Assembly (NCBI GenBank): GCA_938085095.1 | Contig: CALKEI010000044.1 | Span: 1 to 40,287 of the forward strand | Direction: 5' to 3' | Source of the DNA: an uncultured Luminiphilus sp. | Lineage (GTDB): Bacteria > Pseudomonadota > Gammaproteobacteria > Pseudomonadales > Halieaceae | Length of the DNA stretch: 40,287 bases | Part shown: in pieces, positions 10,203 to 19,879 of the stretch | How positions within the stretch are numbered: the first letter of the stretch is position 1 | Layout of the letters: the number at the start of each line of letters is the position of its first letter | Position numbers and translations under genes: made by a program | The notes under the pieces: model-generated | Database searches by the model: none | Told to the model about the DNA's origin: nothing | The model's input: the letters and a program-made list of their open reading frames with translations, nothing else

Positions 10203-10862
10203 ATGGCCCAGATAGGCACCCCCACAGGCTTACCACCGGCATTCGTCTTGTCGCTTGGCCTGCATTTAGTGGTGATCTTTGGATTTCTCATCTCGCCTGC
10301 TGGAGACTCTGCGGTGCAGGTGGCTAATCGCGCTGTCACCGTGTTGCTTGCACCGGCGCAGCAGGCACCGAGGCGGGCGTTGGCCGATGCCGCAGCGAAT
10401 CAGCTGGGCTACGACCCAGGACGTCTGCCAGACAGGCCACCGAATCGGCCCTCCGAGCTGCCAACGCTGACCACTGCCTCTGCATCCGTCAGCACACGGC
10501 AGACCGGACTGATTATGACCTCGCAGGCCGCTCGTCCTGTCAGCCCAACAGTAGCCGCGCAGGCGGCACTGGACGCGGAGTACCTGCGGCAGTGGCAAAG
10601 CGGTATAGAGCGCTTTGGCAACGCCTACTATCGCGGTCTCGCGCTGCGACACGGCGGTGGTGATGTGCGGCTTCGCGTCACGGTCCGCGCCGATGGCAGA
10701 CTACTCAGGATTGATCTGCTGAGTAGCTCTGGTACCGATGCCCTCGATCGCGCCGCCATTGATACGGTAGAAAAGCTGGCGCCTTTCGCCCCCTTCCCAG
10801 CCGCATTGGCGAGCGCGAAACAAGAGCTCGCCATTGTCCGCACCTGGCAGTTCCGGCGCTGA
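10203..10862 (+). CDS. Energy transducer TonB-family protein
   Basis: N-terminal hydrophobic anchor LSLGLHLVVIFGFLIS and C-terminal TonB-like domain VRLRVTVRADGRLLRIDLLSSSGTDALDRAAIDTVEKLAPFAPFP. Syntenic position between gshB and yqgE. Confidence 0.88.
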   Translation: MAQIGTPTGLPPAFVLSLGLHLVVIFGFLISPAGDSAVQVANRAVTVLLAPAQQAPRRALADAAANQLGYDPGRLPDRPPNRPSELPTLTTASASVSTRQTGLIMTSQAARPVSPTVAAQAALDAEYLRQWQSGIERFGNAYYRGLALRHGGGDVRLRVTVRADGRLLRIDLLSSSGTDALDRAAIDTVEKLAPFAPFPAALASAKQELAIVRTWQFRR

Positions 10863-10875
10863 CCGGCCACAAAAA

Positions 10876-11460
10876 ATGCCCACCGAAATCAGCAACCGTT
10901 CCGACAGCCCGCCCTCGCTCCGCGGCCACTTCTTGATTGCCACACCTGTCATCGGCAGCGGTTTTTTTAATCGCTCACTCACCTACCTGTGTGATCACAA
11001 CACAGAAGGGGCGATGGGTATTGTCGTCAATCAAAGTCTTAAGATCGGCCTATCGGATATGCTGGCCCATCTCGATATTGAGGCCATCCCAGAATGCCCC
11101 GACACGCCCATCCTTGCTGGCGGGCCCGTAGCGACGGACCACGGCTTCGTTTTGCACCGTGGCGATCCCGGCTGGGAAGGCAGTCAAGCTGTGACCGAAG
11201 CAGTCAGTCTCACCGGGTCCCGAGATATACTCTGTGCCATCGCAGCGGGTGACGGCCCAACAGATTATTTAGTGGCGCTGGGCTATGCGGGTTGGGCTGC
11301 AGGCCAGCTGGAAGCGGAGATGGCGGAAAATAGTTGGCTCACTGTCCCGGCACACCTCGACGTTCTATTCGCCAGCGCTATTGAAGATCGGCTAGCCGCG
11401 GCAGGGCGGCAGCTGGGTATCGATGTCGACCTTTTGAGCGCTGAGGCAGGTCACGCCTGA
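10876..11460 (+). CDS. yqgE: YqgE/AlgH family protein
   Basis: LRGHFLIATPVIGSGFFNRSLTYLCDHNTEGAMGIVVNQ; ATG at 10876. Confidence 0.95.
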   Translation: MPTEISNRSDSPPSLRGHFLIATPVIGSGFFNRSLTYLCDHNTEGAMGIVVNQSLKIGLSDMLAHLDIEAIPECPDTPILAGGPVATDHGFVLHRGDPGWEGSQAVTEAVSLTGSRDILCAIAAGDGPTDYLVALGYAGWAAGQLEAEMAENSWLTVPAHLDVLFASAIEDRLAAAGRQLGIDVDLLSAEAGHA

Positions 11461-11462
11461 TT

Positions 11463-11882
11463 ATGACCAACCACGAAACGGTTATCGCAATAGATTACGG
11501 CCTTCGCAACATGGGCGTAGCAGTGGGCAACACCCTTTCCTCCACGGCACAGCCCCTGGCGGTGGTCGGCGCTCGAGACGGGGTGCCGGAATGGGAAGCG
11601 CTAGCCGCCCTGATAGCTGAATGGAAGCCAGCTCGGGTGATCGTGGGTCACCCGATCAATATGGATGGCTCCGAAAGTGAGCTCAGCCAACGAGCGGCCA
11701 AATTTGCCCGTCAGGTAGGCGGCCGATTCAACCTGCCGGTGACGCTGGTGGATGAGCGACTATCGAGTCGAGAAGCAAAGTCCAATGCGCTGGCTGCGGG
11801 GCACCGGGGCGATTTTGCGGCAGACCCTATCGACGATCAGGCTGCGGCCATCATTCTCGCAACCTGGCTCAACGACCGGTAG
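11463..11882 (+). CDS. ruvX: Holliday junction resolvase-like protein YqgF/RuvX
   Basis: IAIDYGLRNMGVAVGN, VGHPINMDGSES, VDERLSSREA, DDQAAAIIL. Confidence 0.95.
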   Translation: MTNHETVIAIDYGLRNMGVAVGNTLSSTAQPLAVVGARDGVPEWEALAALIAEWKPARVIVGHPINMDGSESELSQRAAKFARQVGGRFNLPVTLVDERLSSREAKSNALAAGHRGDFAADPIDDQAAAIILATWLNDR

Positions 11883-11885
11883 CCC

Positions 11886-12926
11886 TCAAGCAGTAATGCT
11901 GTCTGGCTGCCGCGCTTTCTCGCGCGCTTCCTCTGTTGTGATAACGCGCTTCTCGACCAAAGTCTGCAGACACTGGTCCATCGTTTGCATGCCAATGGCC
12001 TGGCCCGTCTGGATGGCCGAGTACATTTGTGCCACCTTGTCCTCGCGAATAAGATTTCGGATCGCCGACGTCCCGCGCATGATCTCGTGAGCAGCAACCC
12101 GACCCCCGCTCTTTTTCTTCAGAAGCGTCTGTGAGATGACGGCCTGCAGTGACTCGGATAGCATCGAGCGCACCATGGCTTTCTCTGCCGCCGGGAACAC
12201 ATCGATCACCCGGTCGATCGTCTTGGCCGCAGAGGTGGTGTGAAGCGTGCCAAAAACAAGATGCCCCGTCTCTGCAGCGGTCAAGGCAAGACGGATGGTC
12301 TCGAGATCCCGCATCTCGCCCACCAGAATAATGTCGGGATCCTCGCGCAAAGCGGAGCGCAATGCTTCAGAGAAGCCCAGCGTATCGCGGTGGACCTCCC
12401 GCTGACTCACGAGGCACCGCTTACTCTCGTGGACAAACTCAATGGGGTCCTCAATCGTGAGGATATGGTCGTACCGGTTGTCGTTGACGAAGTCGATCAT
12501 CGCCGCGAGGGTCGTCGATTTACCCGAGCCAGTCGGTCCGGTCACCAAAACCAGACCCCGGGGTAACATGGAGATATCTCGGAATACCTGTCCCATGCCG
12601 AGCTGATCCATCGACAGCACCTCAGAAGGAATCGTTCGGAATACCGCTGCCGCGCCCCGATTCTGATTAAAGGCGTTGACTCGGAAGCGCGCCACACCGG
12701 GCACTTCGAATGAAAAATCAGTCTCGAGAAACTCCTCGAAGTCCTTGCGCTGCCGGTCATTCATGATGTCATAGACCAACGCCTGCACTTCGGCATGATC
12801 CTGAGCCGGGACGTTGACCCGTCGCACGTCGCCATCTACCCGTATCATGGGCGGCAGGCCTGCAGAGAGGTGGAGGTCGGAAGCGCCCTGCTGGACGCTG
12901 AAAGCGAGTAGTTCAGTGATATCCAT
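11886..12926 (-). CDS. pilT: Type IV pilus retraction ATPase PilT
   Basis: MDITELLAFSVQQGASDLHLSAGLPPMIRVDGDVRR, Walker A GPTGSGKSTTLAAM, LREDPDIILVGEMRDLETIRLALTAAETGHLVFGTLHT. Confidence 0.97.
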   Translation of the reverse strand: MDITELLAFSVQQGASDLHLSAGLPPMIRVDGDVRRVNVPAQDHAEVQALVYDIMNDRQRKDFEEFLETDFSFEVPGVARFRVNAFNQNRGAAAVFRTIPSEVLSMDQLGMGQVFRDISMLPRGLVLVTGPTGSGKSTTLAAMIDFVNDNRYDHILTIEDPIEFVHESKRCLVSQREVHRDTLGFSEALRSALREDPDIILVGEMRDLETIRLALTAAETGHLVFGTLHTTSAAKTIDRVIDVFPAAEKAMVRSMLSESLQAVISQTLLKKKSGGRVAAHEIMRGTSAIRNLIREDKVAQMYSAIQTGQAIGMQTMDQCLQTLVEKRVITTEEAREKARQPDSITA

Positions 12927-12987
12927 GTCACAGTCTCCGCGGTTGTCGGGCTAGCACATAGTGGATCAACTTCCTTATGATGCCACC

Positions 12988-13692
12988 ATGATGCCGACAG
13001 AACTTGAACGTAATATATCAGAAGTCGATCACCGAATTCGGGCGGCTGAGCGCGCTGCGGGGCGATCGTCGGAGTCGGTTGCCTTGCTCGCGGTGAGCAA
13101 AACCAAGCCTTCGGAAGTCATTCGGCAAGCCCATCGGCTGGGTCTCACGGCATTTGGTGAAAATTACGCACAGGAAATGGCGGAAAAGGCCGCCGCACTC
13201 GCTGACCTTCCCCTTTGCTGGCACTTCATTGGCCCAATACAAAGCAACAAAACCGCGCTGATTGCCGAAGTCAGTGACTGGGTCCACAGCCTTGACCGAC
13301 TCAAAGTAGCGCGACGGCTTAGCGAGCAACGACCGACCGAGAAAGGACTCTTGAATGTGCTGATACAGGTAAAAACATCGGACGAAGACAGCAAATCGGG
13401 CGTACTACCGGAGGCAGTGCCCGACCTCGTCGCGGCCATCACCGAACTCCCTGGCCTGGCTCTGCGCGGACTGATGACCATCCCCGCACCGGCTAACAAC
13501 CCCACCCTGCAGCGCGGGCCCTTTCGGCAACTCCGCGAACTGATGGATCAGATGTCAGTCTCCCTGCCTCAGCTGGACACCCTATCAATGGGCATGTCAG
13601 CGGATCTGGAAGCGGCGGTCGCCGAAGGCGCGCATATGGTACGAGTTGGCACAGATATTTTTGGCGCGCGGTATAATCAGGTTCGTTCGTGA
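12988..13692 (+). CDS. yggS: YggS family pyridoxal-phosphate homeostasis protein
   Basis: VALLAVSKTKPSEVIRQAHRLGLTAFGENYAQE, WHFIGPIQSNK, LSMGMSADLEAAVAEGAHMVRVGTDIFG. Confidence 0.95.
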   Translation: MMPTELERNISEVDHRIRAAERAAGRSSESVALLAVSKTKPSEVIRQAHRLGLTAFGENYAQEMAEKAAALADLPLCWHFIGPIQSNKTALIAEVSDWVHSLDRLKVARRLSEQRPTEKGLLNVLIQVKTSDEDSKSGVLPEAVPDLVAAITELPGLALRGLMTIPAPANNPTLQRGPFRQLRELMDQMSVSLPQLDTLSMGMSADLEAAVAEGAHMVRVGTDIFGARYNQVRS

Positions 13693-13709
13693 CGGACAAG
13701 CGCCATTCC

Positions 13710-14537
13710 ATGTCAGCAAAATTGGCACCTCAAATCGCCTTTCTGGGTGCGGGCAATATGGCCAGCGCCATGATCAGCGGTCTCATCACCGAAGGCTTCT
13801 CGCCCAGCCAGCTGCGCGCCAGCGACCCCAGCGAGGCCGCTTTGGCGCGTCTGCAGGAGTGCGGCCTCACCCGCTTGGGCACCGCCCCTGATGAGATATT
13901 CGAAGGCGCTGATCTGGTGGTGGCGGCCGTCAAACCACAAATCATTCCCGGCGCGTTAGCGTCGATAAAAGGGCAGCTGGGTCCCGATTCCGCGCTGCTC
14001 TCAATTGCCGCCGGTATTCCTATTGCTTCACTACAGTCCCATGTGGGCCCAGACGTATCAGTGATTCGCTGCATGCCCAATACTCCCGCCATGATCGGTT
14101 TAGGTGCCAGCGCATTATTTGCGGCAGACACCGTCAGCGCGCCCCAGCGGGCATTGGCAGAGCAGGTCACGAATGCAGCGGGCACAACAGTCTGGGTGGC
14201 TAGCGAGGCGCTCCTTGACACCGTCACCGCCGTATCCGGAAGTGGCCCCGCGTACTTTTTTGCGCTCATTGAGGCCATCGCCCGAGCCGGGACTGAGCTG
14301 GGTTTGGACGAGGATGTATCCATGGCGCTGACTATTCAGACAGCCCTGGGTGCTGCGGCGCTTGCCCAACAATCTAGCGAGGGTGTCGCCACGCTTCGAG
14401 AGAACGTCACGAGCCCCGGCGGCACCACGGAACAGGCACTGCAGTCGCTCCAAAACAGTCAATTTGATGCCGTTGTCGCGGAAGCGGTTCGCCAATGTGC
14501 GGCTCGCGCCCGGACACTGGGGGAGGAATTCGGTTAA
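13710..14537 (+). CDS. proC: Pyrroline-5-carboxylate reductase
   Basis: IAFLGAGNMASAMISGL, VIRCMPNTPAMIGLGASAL, TAVSGSGPAYFFALIEA, LRENVTSPGGTTEQAL. Confidence 0.97.
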   Translation: MSAKLAPQIAFLGAGNMASAMISGLITEGFSPSQLRASDPSEAALARLQECGLTRLGTAPDEIFEGADLVVAAVKPQIIPGALASIKGQLGPDSALLSIAAGIPIASLQSHVGPDVSVIRCMPNTPAMIGLGASALFAADTVSAPQRALAEQVTNAAGTTVWVASEALLDTVTAVSGSGPAYFFALIEAIARAGTELGLDEDVSMALTIQTALGAAALAQQSSEGVATLRENVTSPGGTTEQALQSLQNSQFDAVVAEAVRQCAARARTLGEEFG

Positions 14538-15130
14538 TGGATGCCAGCACCGAAATATCGTTATATCTCATCAGAAATCTCGGTGCCCTGCTGTTGCTGG
14601 TGATTGTTATGCGAGGCATCCTCCACGCTTCGCGGGTAAATTTCTATAACCCTTTTTCGCAAATGATTGTGCGCCTCACCAACCCATTGCTGACGCCATT
14701 ACGCAGTATTTTGCCGGCCAAGGGCCGAATAGATTGGGCGGTCATTGTGCTTGCTGTCTTGCTGCAATCACTGATTTTGGTCGGCATCGCCTTGGTGGCG
14801 GGTGAGCGTTGGGCGCTGCCTGGCATCGCAACGCTGGTGGCATGGGGTGCTATTGGTGTTGTCGCGCTATTGGTCAATCTCTACTTTTTCATTTTGATCG
14901 CCATGATCGTTGTCAGCTGGGTAGCACCGGGAAGCCGTCACCCCGCCATCGAGCTGGTCTGGCAGATTGCCGAACCGATCATGGCGCCGTGTCGCGCGCT
15001 ACTCCCCAATATGGGAGGCATCGATTTTTCTCCGATACTGGTGTTTATCGGCATCAATGTAGTGCAGATCGGCTTGCGGCATGTGGCGCTCACCCTTGGC
15101 CTCCCCCCGGGCCTGGTGTTCGGACTCTAA
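14537..15130 (+). CDS. yggT: YggT family integral membrane protein
   Basis: Repeated hydrophobic segments with VNFYNPFSQMIVRLTNPLLTPLRSILP and VSWVAPGSRHPAIELVWQIAEPIMAPCRALLPNMGGIDFSPILVFI. TAATG stop/start overlap with proC. Confidence 0.93.
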   Translation: MDASTEISLYLIRNLGALLLLVIVMRGILHASRVNFYNPFSQMIVRLTNPLLTPLRSILPAKGRIDWAVIVLAVLLQSLILVGIALVAGERWALPGIATLVAWGAIGVVALLVNLYFFILIAMIVVSWVAPGSRHPAIELVWQIAEPIMAPCRALLPNMGGIDFSPILVFIGINVVQIGLRHVALTLGLPPGLVFGL

Positions 15131-15133
15131 GTA

Positions 15134-16279
15134 ATGGCCGAGACCTTTCCCGCGGACAGTGTTGGCCTGGTCACGCCACAGGTCGCGCACTTTGACGACC
15201 CATTTACCTTCGCCAACGGTGCTGTACTCCAGAGCCATCAGCTGGTCTACGAGACCTATGGCGAATTAAACAGCGCGGGTGATAACGCCGTGCTTATTTG
15301 CCATGCATTGTCTGGATCACATCATGCGGCGGGTTTTCACTCTGCCGATGAGCGGCGTCCAGGATGGTGGGATTTGGCGATCGGCCCTGGAAAACCTATC
15401 GATACCAACCGTTTATTCGTCGTCTGCTCAAACAACCTCGGTTGTTGCGACGGTTCCTCGGGACCCAATACAACCAACCCTGGCACGGGAGAGCCCTGGG
15501 GTGGACAGTTTCCCCAACCTCAGGTTCAGGATTGGGTACGCAGTCAAAAGTTGCTCGCCGAACACCTCGGCCTATCAAAATGGGCGGCCGTTATTGGCGG
15601 CAGTCTGGGTGGTATGCAGGCTTTGCAATGGACCATCGACTTTCCCGATTGGGTCGGACATTGCGTCGCACTAGCCGCGGCACCGGGCCTTACCGCTCAG
15701 AACATCGCCTTCAATGAGATTGCCCGCCATGCGATTCTGTCCGACCCGGACTGGTGCGAGGGCGCTTATCTGTCAGAGGGCACCTTGCCTGCCCGCGGCG
15801 TAGCGCTCGCGAGGATGGTGGGGCACCTGACCTACATGTCAGCCGACGGAATGAGTGACCGTTTTGGCAGGGAGCTGCGCGAAGGCGGGTTCTCGCCAGA
15901 AGAGAATGCAGAGTGGGTGTTTCAGGTAGAGAGCTATTTGCGACACCAAGGAAGCCGTTTTTCCACGCAGTTTGATGCCAACACCTACGTGCTGATGACC
16001 CGCGCGCTAGATCTCTTTGACCTGACCGGCAGCCAAGACGGCGGTCTGGCAGCAGTGCTCTCGCGTGCACAAGCAGAGTTTCTGGTGGCCTCGTTCAGTT
16101 CCGACTGGCGGTTCCCACCGCAGCGGTCCATCGAGATCCGTGACGCACTGATGGCAGCGGGCAAACCGGTGACCTACGCCAACATCGAGACCGATAATGG
16201 ACATGATGGTTTCCTGCTGCCCAACCCCCACTATGAGCAACTGCTGAAGGAATGGATGCGCAGGGTGGGCCCCTTATGA
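15134..16279 (+). CDS. metX: Homoserine O-acetyl/succinyltransferase (MetX)
   Basis: YETYGELNSAGDNAVLICHALSGSHHAAG, NNLGCCDGSSGP, VIGGSLGGMQALQW, GHDGFLL. Confidence 0.96.
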   Translation: MAETFPADSVGLVTPQVAHFDDPFTFANGAVLQSHQLVYETYGELNSAGDNAVLICHALSGSHHAAGFHSADERRPGWWDLAIGPGKPIDTNRLFVVCSNNLGCCDGSSGPNTTNPGTGEPWGGQFPQPQVQDWVRSQKLLAEHLGLSKWAAVIGGSLGGMQALQWTIDFPDWVGHCVALAAAPGLTAQNIAFNEIARHAILSDPDWCEGAYLSEGTLPARGVALARMVGHLTYMSADGMSDRFGRELREGGFSPEENAEWVFQVESYLRHQGSRFSTQFDANTYVLMTRALDLFDLTGSQDGGLAAVLSRAQAEFLVASFSSDWRFPPQRSIEIRDALMAAGKPVTYANIETDNGHDGFLLPNPHYEQLLKEWMRRVGPL

Positions 16280-16875
16280 ATCGTCTCGATCTCAAGACCG
16301 TACTCGGTTGGGTGCCCAAAGACAGCCGCGTGCTGGACCTCGGCTGCGGCGATGGCGCCTTTCTCGCTCGCCTACGCGATGAGCGAAATGTGATCGGTGT
16401 CGGGGTCGATATCGACCCCGTAAATCTCATTGCCGCAGTGAGTAAAGGTCTCGATGTGATTCAAGAAGACATCAATGACGGCCTGTATTGCTTCACGACC
16501 AACCGGTTTGATGTCGTCGTGCTGGCACACGCTCTGCAGGAGCTGACGCATCCGCATATAGCGCTGGAACGTATGGTCGACATTGGTGATGAAGCCATTG
16601 TGTCGTTTCCTAATTTTGGGCACTGGTTATGTCGCGCTCACCTGGGCTTCAAAGGCCGTATGCCCATGTCACGAGCGATGCCGCGTCACTGGTACAACAC
16701 CCCCAACATTCACTTTTGTACGGTCAAGGATTTTGAGTCGCTGTGTTCAGATTTAAAAATCGACATCATCGAGCGGGCGACAATTGCTGGCGCCGCCCAA
16801 GGTCTTCTGGGGAGGTGGTTCCCCAACCTGTTTGCCACCAGCGCGATCTACCGTATTCGCCGCGCTGGCGGCTGA
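16276..16875 (+). CDS. metW: Methionine biosynthesis protein MetW
   Basis: RVLDLGCGDGAFLARLRDERNVIGVGVDI, VSFPNFGHWLCRAHLGFKGRMPMSRAMPRHWYNTPNIHFCTVKDFE. ATGA overlap with metX. Confidence 0.95.
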   Translation: MNRLDLKTVLGWVPKDSRVLDLGCGDGAFLARLRDERNVIGVGVDIDPVNLIAAVSKGLDVIQEDINDGLYCFTTNRFDVVVLAHALQELTHPHIALERMVDIGDEAIVSFPNFGHWLCRAHLGFKGRMPMSRAMPRHWYNTPNIHFCTVKDFESLCSDLKIDIIERATIAGAAQGLLGRWFPNLFATSAIYRIRRAGG

Positions 16876-17294
16876 TTGTCGCGCTGCTGGTCGGGTGCAT
16901 AGCGTTCCCTGTCGTCGCCCAGCAGTCAACGCGCTACGACCAGTTCGAGCTGCACCACAGTATCGTTTACACCACGTTCTTGTCGCCCGAGGTGGCCGCT
17001 GAGTACGGCATCGCTCGAGGTGCCGACAAAGCGATTCTCACTTTGTCAGTGCGAGACGCGGATTCCGGGGACATTGCAGGGCGCCCTATGTCGATCGAGG
17101 GGCGGACCTGGGACCTGATCACAGGGGGGGCGATGCGGGTTAAAGAAATTCGGGAGGGTCGCGCCACGTATTACATCGTGCCCTTTGAGTTTTTGGATCG
17201 CGAATACCGTTTTTTTGAATTCACTTTTCAACCCGAGGGTGCGGAGAAGCCGTTTGAACACAAAATGAAAGTGCAACTCTGGCGCCAAGGCTAA
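16815..17294 (+). CDS. DUF4426-like periplasmic/secreted protein, start uncertain
   Basis: Hydrophobic leader RWRLIVALLVGCIAFPVVAQQ followed by FELHHSIVYTTFLSPEVAAEYGIARGADKAILTLSVRD. Lies between metW and rdgB. The only plausible start I see is a GTG at 16815 inside metW; the exact start is not certain. Confidence 0.75.
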   Translation: MVPQPVCHQRDLPYSPRWRLIVALLVGCIAFPVVAQQSTRYDQFELHHSIVYTTFLSPEVAAEYGIARGADKAILTLSVRDADSGDIAGRPMSIEGRTWDLITGGAMRVKEIREGRATYYIVPFEFLDREYRFFEFTFQPEGAEKPFEHKMKVQLWRQG

Positions 17295-17297
17295 CCT

Positions 17298-17894
17298 ATG
17301 GCTGAAACCAGTCTCCCCCCGTTGGTCCTTGCCAGTCATAACAAGGGGAAAATTCGGGAATTTCGAGCCGTTCTGGGCCACCAATGGCGCATTTGCCCAC
17401 AGGAGGAGTGGGGGATCGCCGAGGTGCCTGAGACGGGCAGTACCTTTGTGGAAAACGCACTCATTAAGGCTCGCCATGCAAGTGCACAAGCCGGTTGTGC
17501 GGCACTTGCAGACGATTCGGGATTGGTCGTACCCGCCCTAGGCGGCGAGCCGGGGCTGCGCTCGGCGCGGTACTCGGGAGGGGATGATAAGGCCAATAAC
17601 GCATTGCTGCTTGAAAATATGGCAGCGCTAGAGGGCGCCGACCGGCGGGCATTTTATATCGCCGTTGTGGTGTTCCTGCAACACGACAGTGACCCGACTC
17701 CGCTTATCGCCGAGGGTCGATGGCACGGACATATTGCCCATTCACCGCGTGGCGCGGATGGTTTTGGCTACGACCCTCTTTTCATACCGGAGGGTGGTAG
17801 CCAGCACGCAGCCGAGCTTCGACCTGAGGACAAAAACCGGATCAGCCACCGCGCCATTGCTGTCACGCTTTTGCTGGATCAGTTACGGGAATGA
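17298..17894 (+). CDS. rdgB: dITP/XTP pyrophosphatase
   Basis: LVLASHNKGKIREFRAVL, ADDSGLVVPALGGEPGLRSARYSG, GADGFGYDPLFI, ISHRAIA. Confidence 0.97.
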   Translation: MAETSLPPLVLASHNKGKIREFRAVLGHQWRICPQEEWGIAEVPETGSTFVENALIKARHASAQAGCAALADDSGLVVPALGGEPGLRSARYSGGDDKANNALLLENMAALEGADRRAFYIAVVVFLQHDSDPTPLIAEGRWHGHIAHSPRGADGFGYDPLFIPEGGSQHAAELRPEDKNRISHRAIAVTLLLDQLRE

Positions 17895-19045
17895 TCGACC
17901 CCGGGATCGTCCCCTTATCGCTTTACGTTCACCTACCTTGGTGTACCCGCAAATGCCCCTACTGCGACTTCAATAGCCATGAAGGCTTCTCGCCAACCTT
18001 GCAACAACCTTATATCGAGGCACTGCTCAGCGACCTCGACAGCCAGCGAGACTGGCTGGCTGGCCGCGCCGTTGACTCAATTTTCATTGGGGGCGGCACG
18101 CCCAGCCTGTTCGAAAGCCGATGGATAGCAGACCTGCTCGAGGGGATCGCCAAGCGAGTATCCCTGCCAAATGAGGTCGAGATCACCCTGGAGAGTAATC
18201 CGGGGAGTGCGGAGAGTTCGCGCTTCCAAGACTATCGACTGGCGGGGGTCAATCGGCTCAGCATCGGCGTGCAAAGCTTCGATGACACGGCGCTGACAGC
18301 ACTGGGGCGAATTCACTCTGGTGACGAGGCGCGTCGTGCCTTGGATCTGGCAGCCGCTGTTGGCTTCAGTCGCTGGAATATCGACTTAATGCACGGGCTC
18401 CCGGGACAGAATGCGGCGCTTGCCGAAGCCGACCTCGCTGAAGCGATTGACCGCAGTGCCGGACATATTTCTTGGTATCAGCTCACTATCGAGCGCAATA
18501 CCCGCTTCTGGTCCATGCCGCCCATGCTCCCCGACGAGAGCACACTCGAGGCGATTCAGCTCCAGGGAGAAACGTGCCTCAGTGGGGCCGATCTATCGCA
18601 GTATGAAGTGTCTGCTTTCAGCCGGCTGGGTGAGGAGAGCCGACACAACCTGAACTATTGGGGGTTCGGTGATTACCTCGGGGTAGGCGCAGGCGCTCAC
18701 GGTAAAGTCTCGCTCCATGATGGCGCCATTATTCGCAGCCAGCGGACTCGGGCCCCATTGGATTATCTGAAGGAAGCCGACTCGCCTTCCATGCCACCGC
18801 CACAGCATGTCGCGCTGGCACCAGAGGAAAAGACGGTGGAATTTGCGATGAATGCACTGCGCTTAAAATCAGGAGTGCCGATGCATCGCTTCGCCGAGCA
18901 TACAGGCCTGCCGGTTGAGCAACTGGCCGCAGCGGCTACCACCGCTATCTCGCGCGGATGGATTGAGGACCCCAGCAGCGGGCAGTTCAGGACAACACCG
19001 CTGGGCTACCAGTTTTTAGACAGCGTGATCGAAACGTTTCTCTGA
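17891..19045 (+). CDS. hemW: HemW-like radical SAM protein
   Basis: LSLYVHLPWCTRKCPYCDFNSHE (CxxxCxxC), FIGGGTPSLFE, VNRLSIGVQSFDD. Confidence 0.95.
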   Translation: MIDPGIVPLSLYVHLPWCTRKCPYCDFNSHEGFSPTLQQPYIEALLSDLDSQRDWLAGRAVDSIFIGGGTPSLFESRWIADLLEGIAKRVSLPNEVEITLESNPGSAESSRFQDYRLAGVNRLSIGVQSFDDTALTALGRIHSGDEARRALDLAAAVGFSRWNIDLMHGLPGQNAALAEADLAEAIDRSAGHISWYQLTIERNTRFWSMPPMLPDESTLEAIQLQGETCLSGADLSQYEVSAFSRLGEESRHNLNYWGFGDYLGVGAGAHGKVSLHDGAIIRSQRTRAPLDYLKEADSPSMPPPQHVALAPEEKTVEFAMNALRLKSGVPMHRFAEHTGLPVEQLAAAATTAISRGWIEDPSSGQFRTTPLGYQFLDSVIETFL

Positions 19046-19140
19046 GCCCAACGACGCGGCACACAATGCCGCACGCTGAACTCAACGGTGACTGAGGTCA
19101 CTGCCAATGGGAGAACTCAATAAAACAGGGTCCGGCGACA

Positions 19141-19839
19141 TCAATTGCTGCGGCGATAAACCAAATCCTGAACCACATGTCCCAGCCTCTCGCCTCGGGC
19201 TTCAAATTTTGTGAGTGGTCGGTAATCCGGGCGTGGCACTCCTGCACCAGGTCTACCCCCCGCGTTGGTCAAGAGCGGCTCAGCGTCGAGCACGTCGAAC
19301 ATATGCTCGGCATAAGGCGCCCAGTCGGTGGCAAGATGCAGATATCCATCCGCTTTCAGCAGCGCCGCCAGTTCATGGACCAGTTCTGGCTGAATCAATC
19401 GGCGCTTGTGATGCCGCTTTTTATGCCATGGATCGGGGAAAAAGATATGAATGGCATCGAGGGAGTCAGGCGCGAGGCAGTGTTCCATCACCTCGACGGC
19501 GTCCTCGGCATAAACACGGAGATTGTCGATGCCGGCCCCCAGCAACTGGGACAACAATCGCCCGACACCAGGGCGATGAACTTCAATGCCCACAAACTGC
19601 GCAGTGGGGTCTGCATCGGCCATCTGCAACAAACTGTCACCCATACCAAAGCCCACTTCGACGATGCGGCGCCCGGCGAAACCAAAGGTCGCATCCCAAT
19701 CCAGTGGGCCACTCTGCAGGTTGAGGCCGAACCGCGGAAAACCCTCCTGCCAGCCGCGTGCTTGTGCCGGCGTCATTCGTCCGGCACGCATCACGAAGCT
19801 GCGTATTCGATTTGTGAGCGGGCGCTCAGAGGATCCCAC
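19141..19839 (-). CDS. trmB: tRNA (guanine-N7)-methyltransferase
   Basis: VEVGFGMGDSLLQMA, IGIEVHRPGVGRLL, IHIFFPDPWHKKRHHKRRLIQP. Confidence 0.96.
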   Translation of the reverse strand: MGSSERPLTNRIRSFVMRAGRMTPAQARGWQEGFPRFGLNLQSGPLDWDATFGFAGRRIVEVGFGMGDSLLQMADADPTAQFVGIEVHRPGVGRLLSQLLGAGIDNLRVYAEDAVEVMEHCLAPDSLDAIHIFFPDPWHKKRHHKRRLIQPELVHELAALLKADGYLHLATDWAPYAEHMFDVLDAEPLLTNAGGRPGAGVPRPDYRPLTKFEARGERLGHVVQDLVYRRSN

Positions 19840-19879
19840 GGGAAAAGTCTAAGAGAACTGGTGGCGCTTTAAACGATGC

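Noticed and set aside
19056-19101. Small hairpins GCGGCA-CACAA-TGCCGC and GTGAC-TGAG-GTCAC between convergent hemW and trmB
   Set aside because: Short stems without T-tracts; probably incidental or weak termination, not strong enough to call.
19177-19872. 231-aa plus-strand ORF opposite trmB
   Set aside because: Overlaps the clear TrmB coding sequence on the other strand and has no recognisable motifs.
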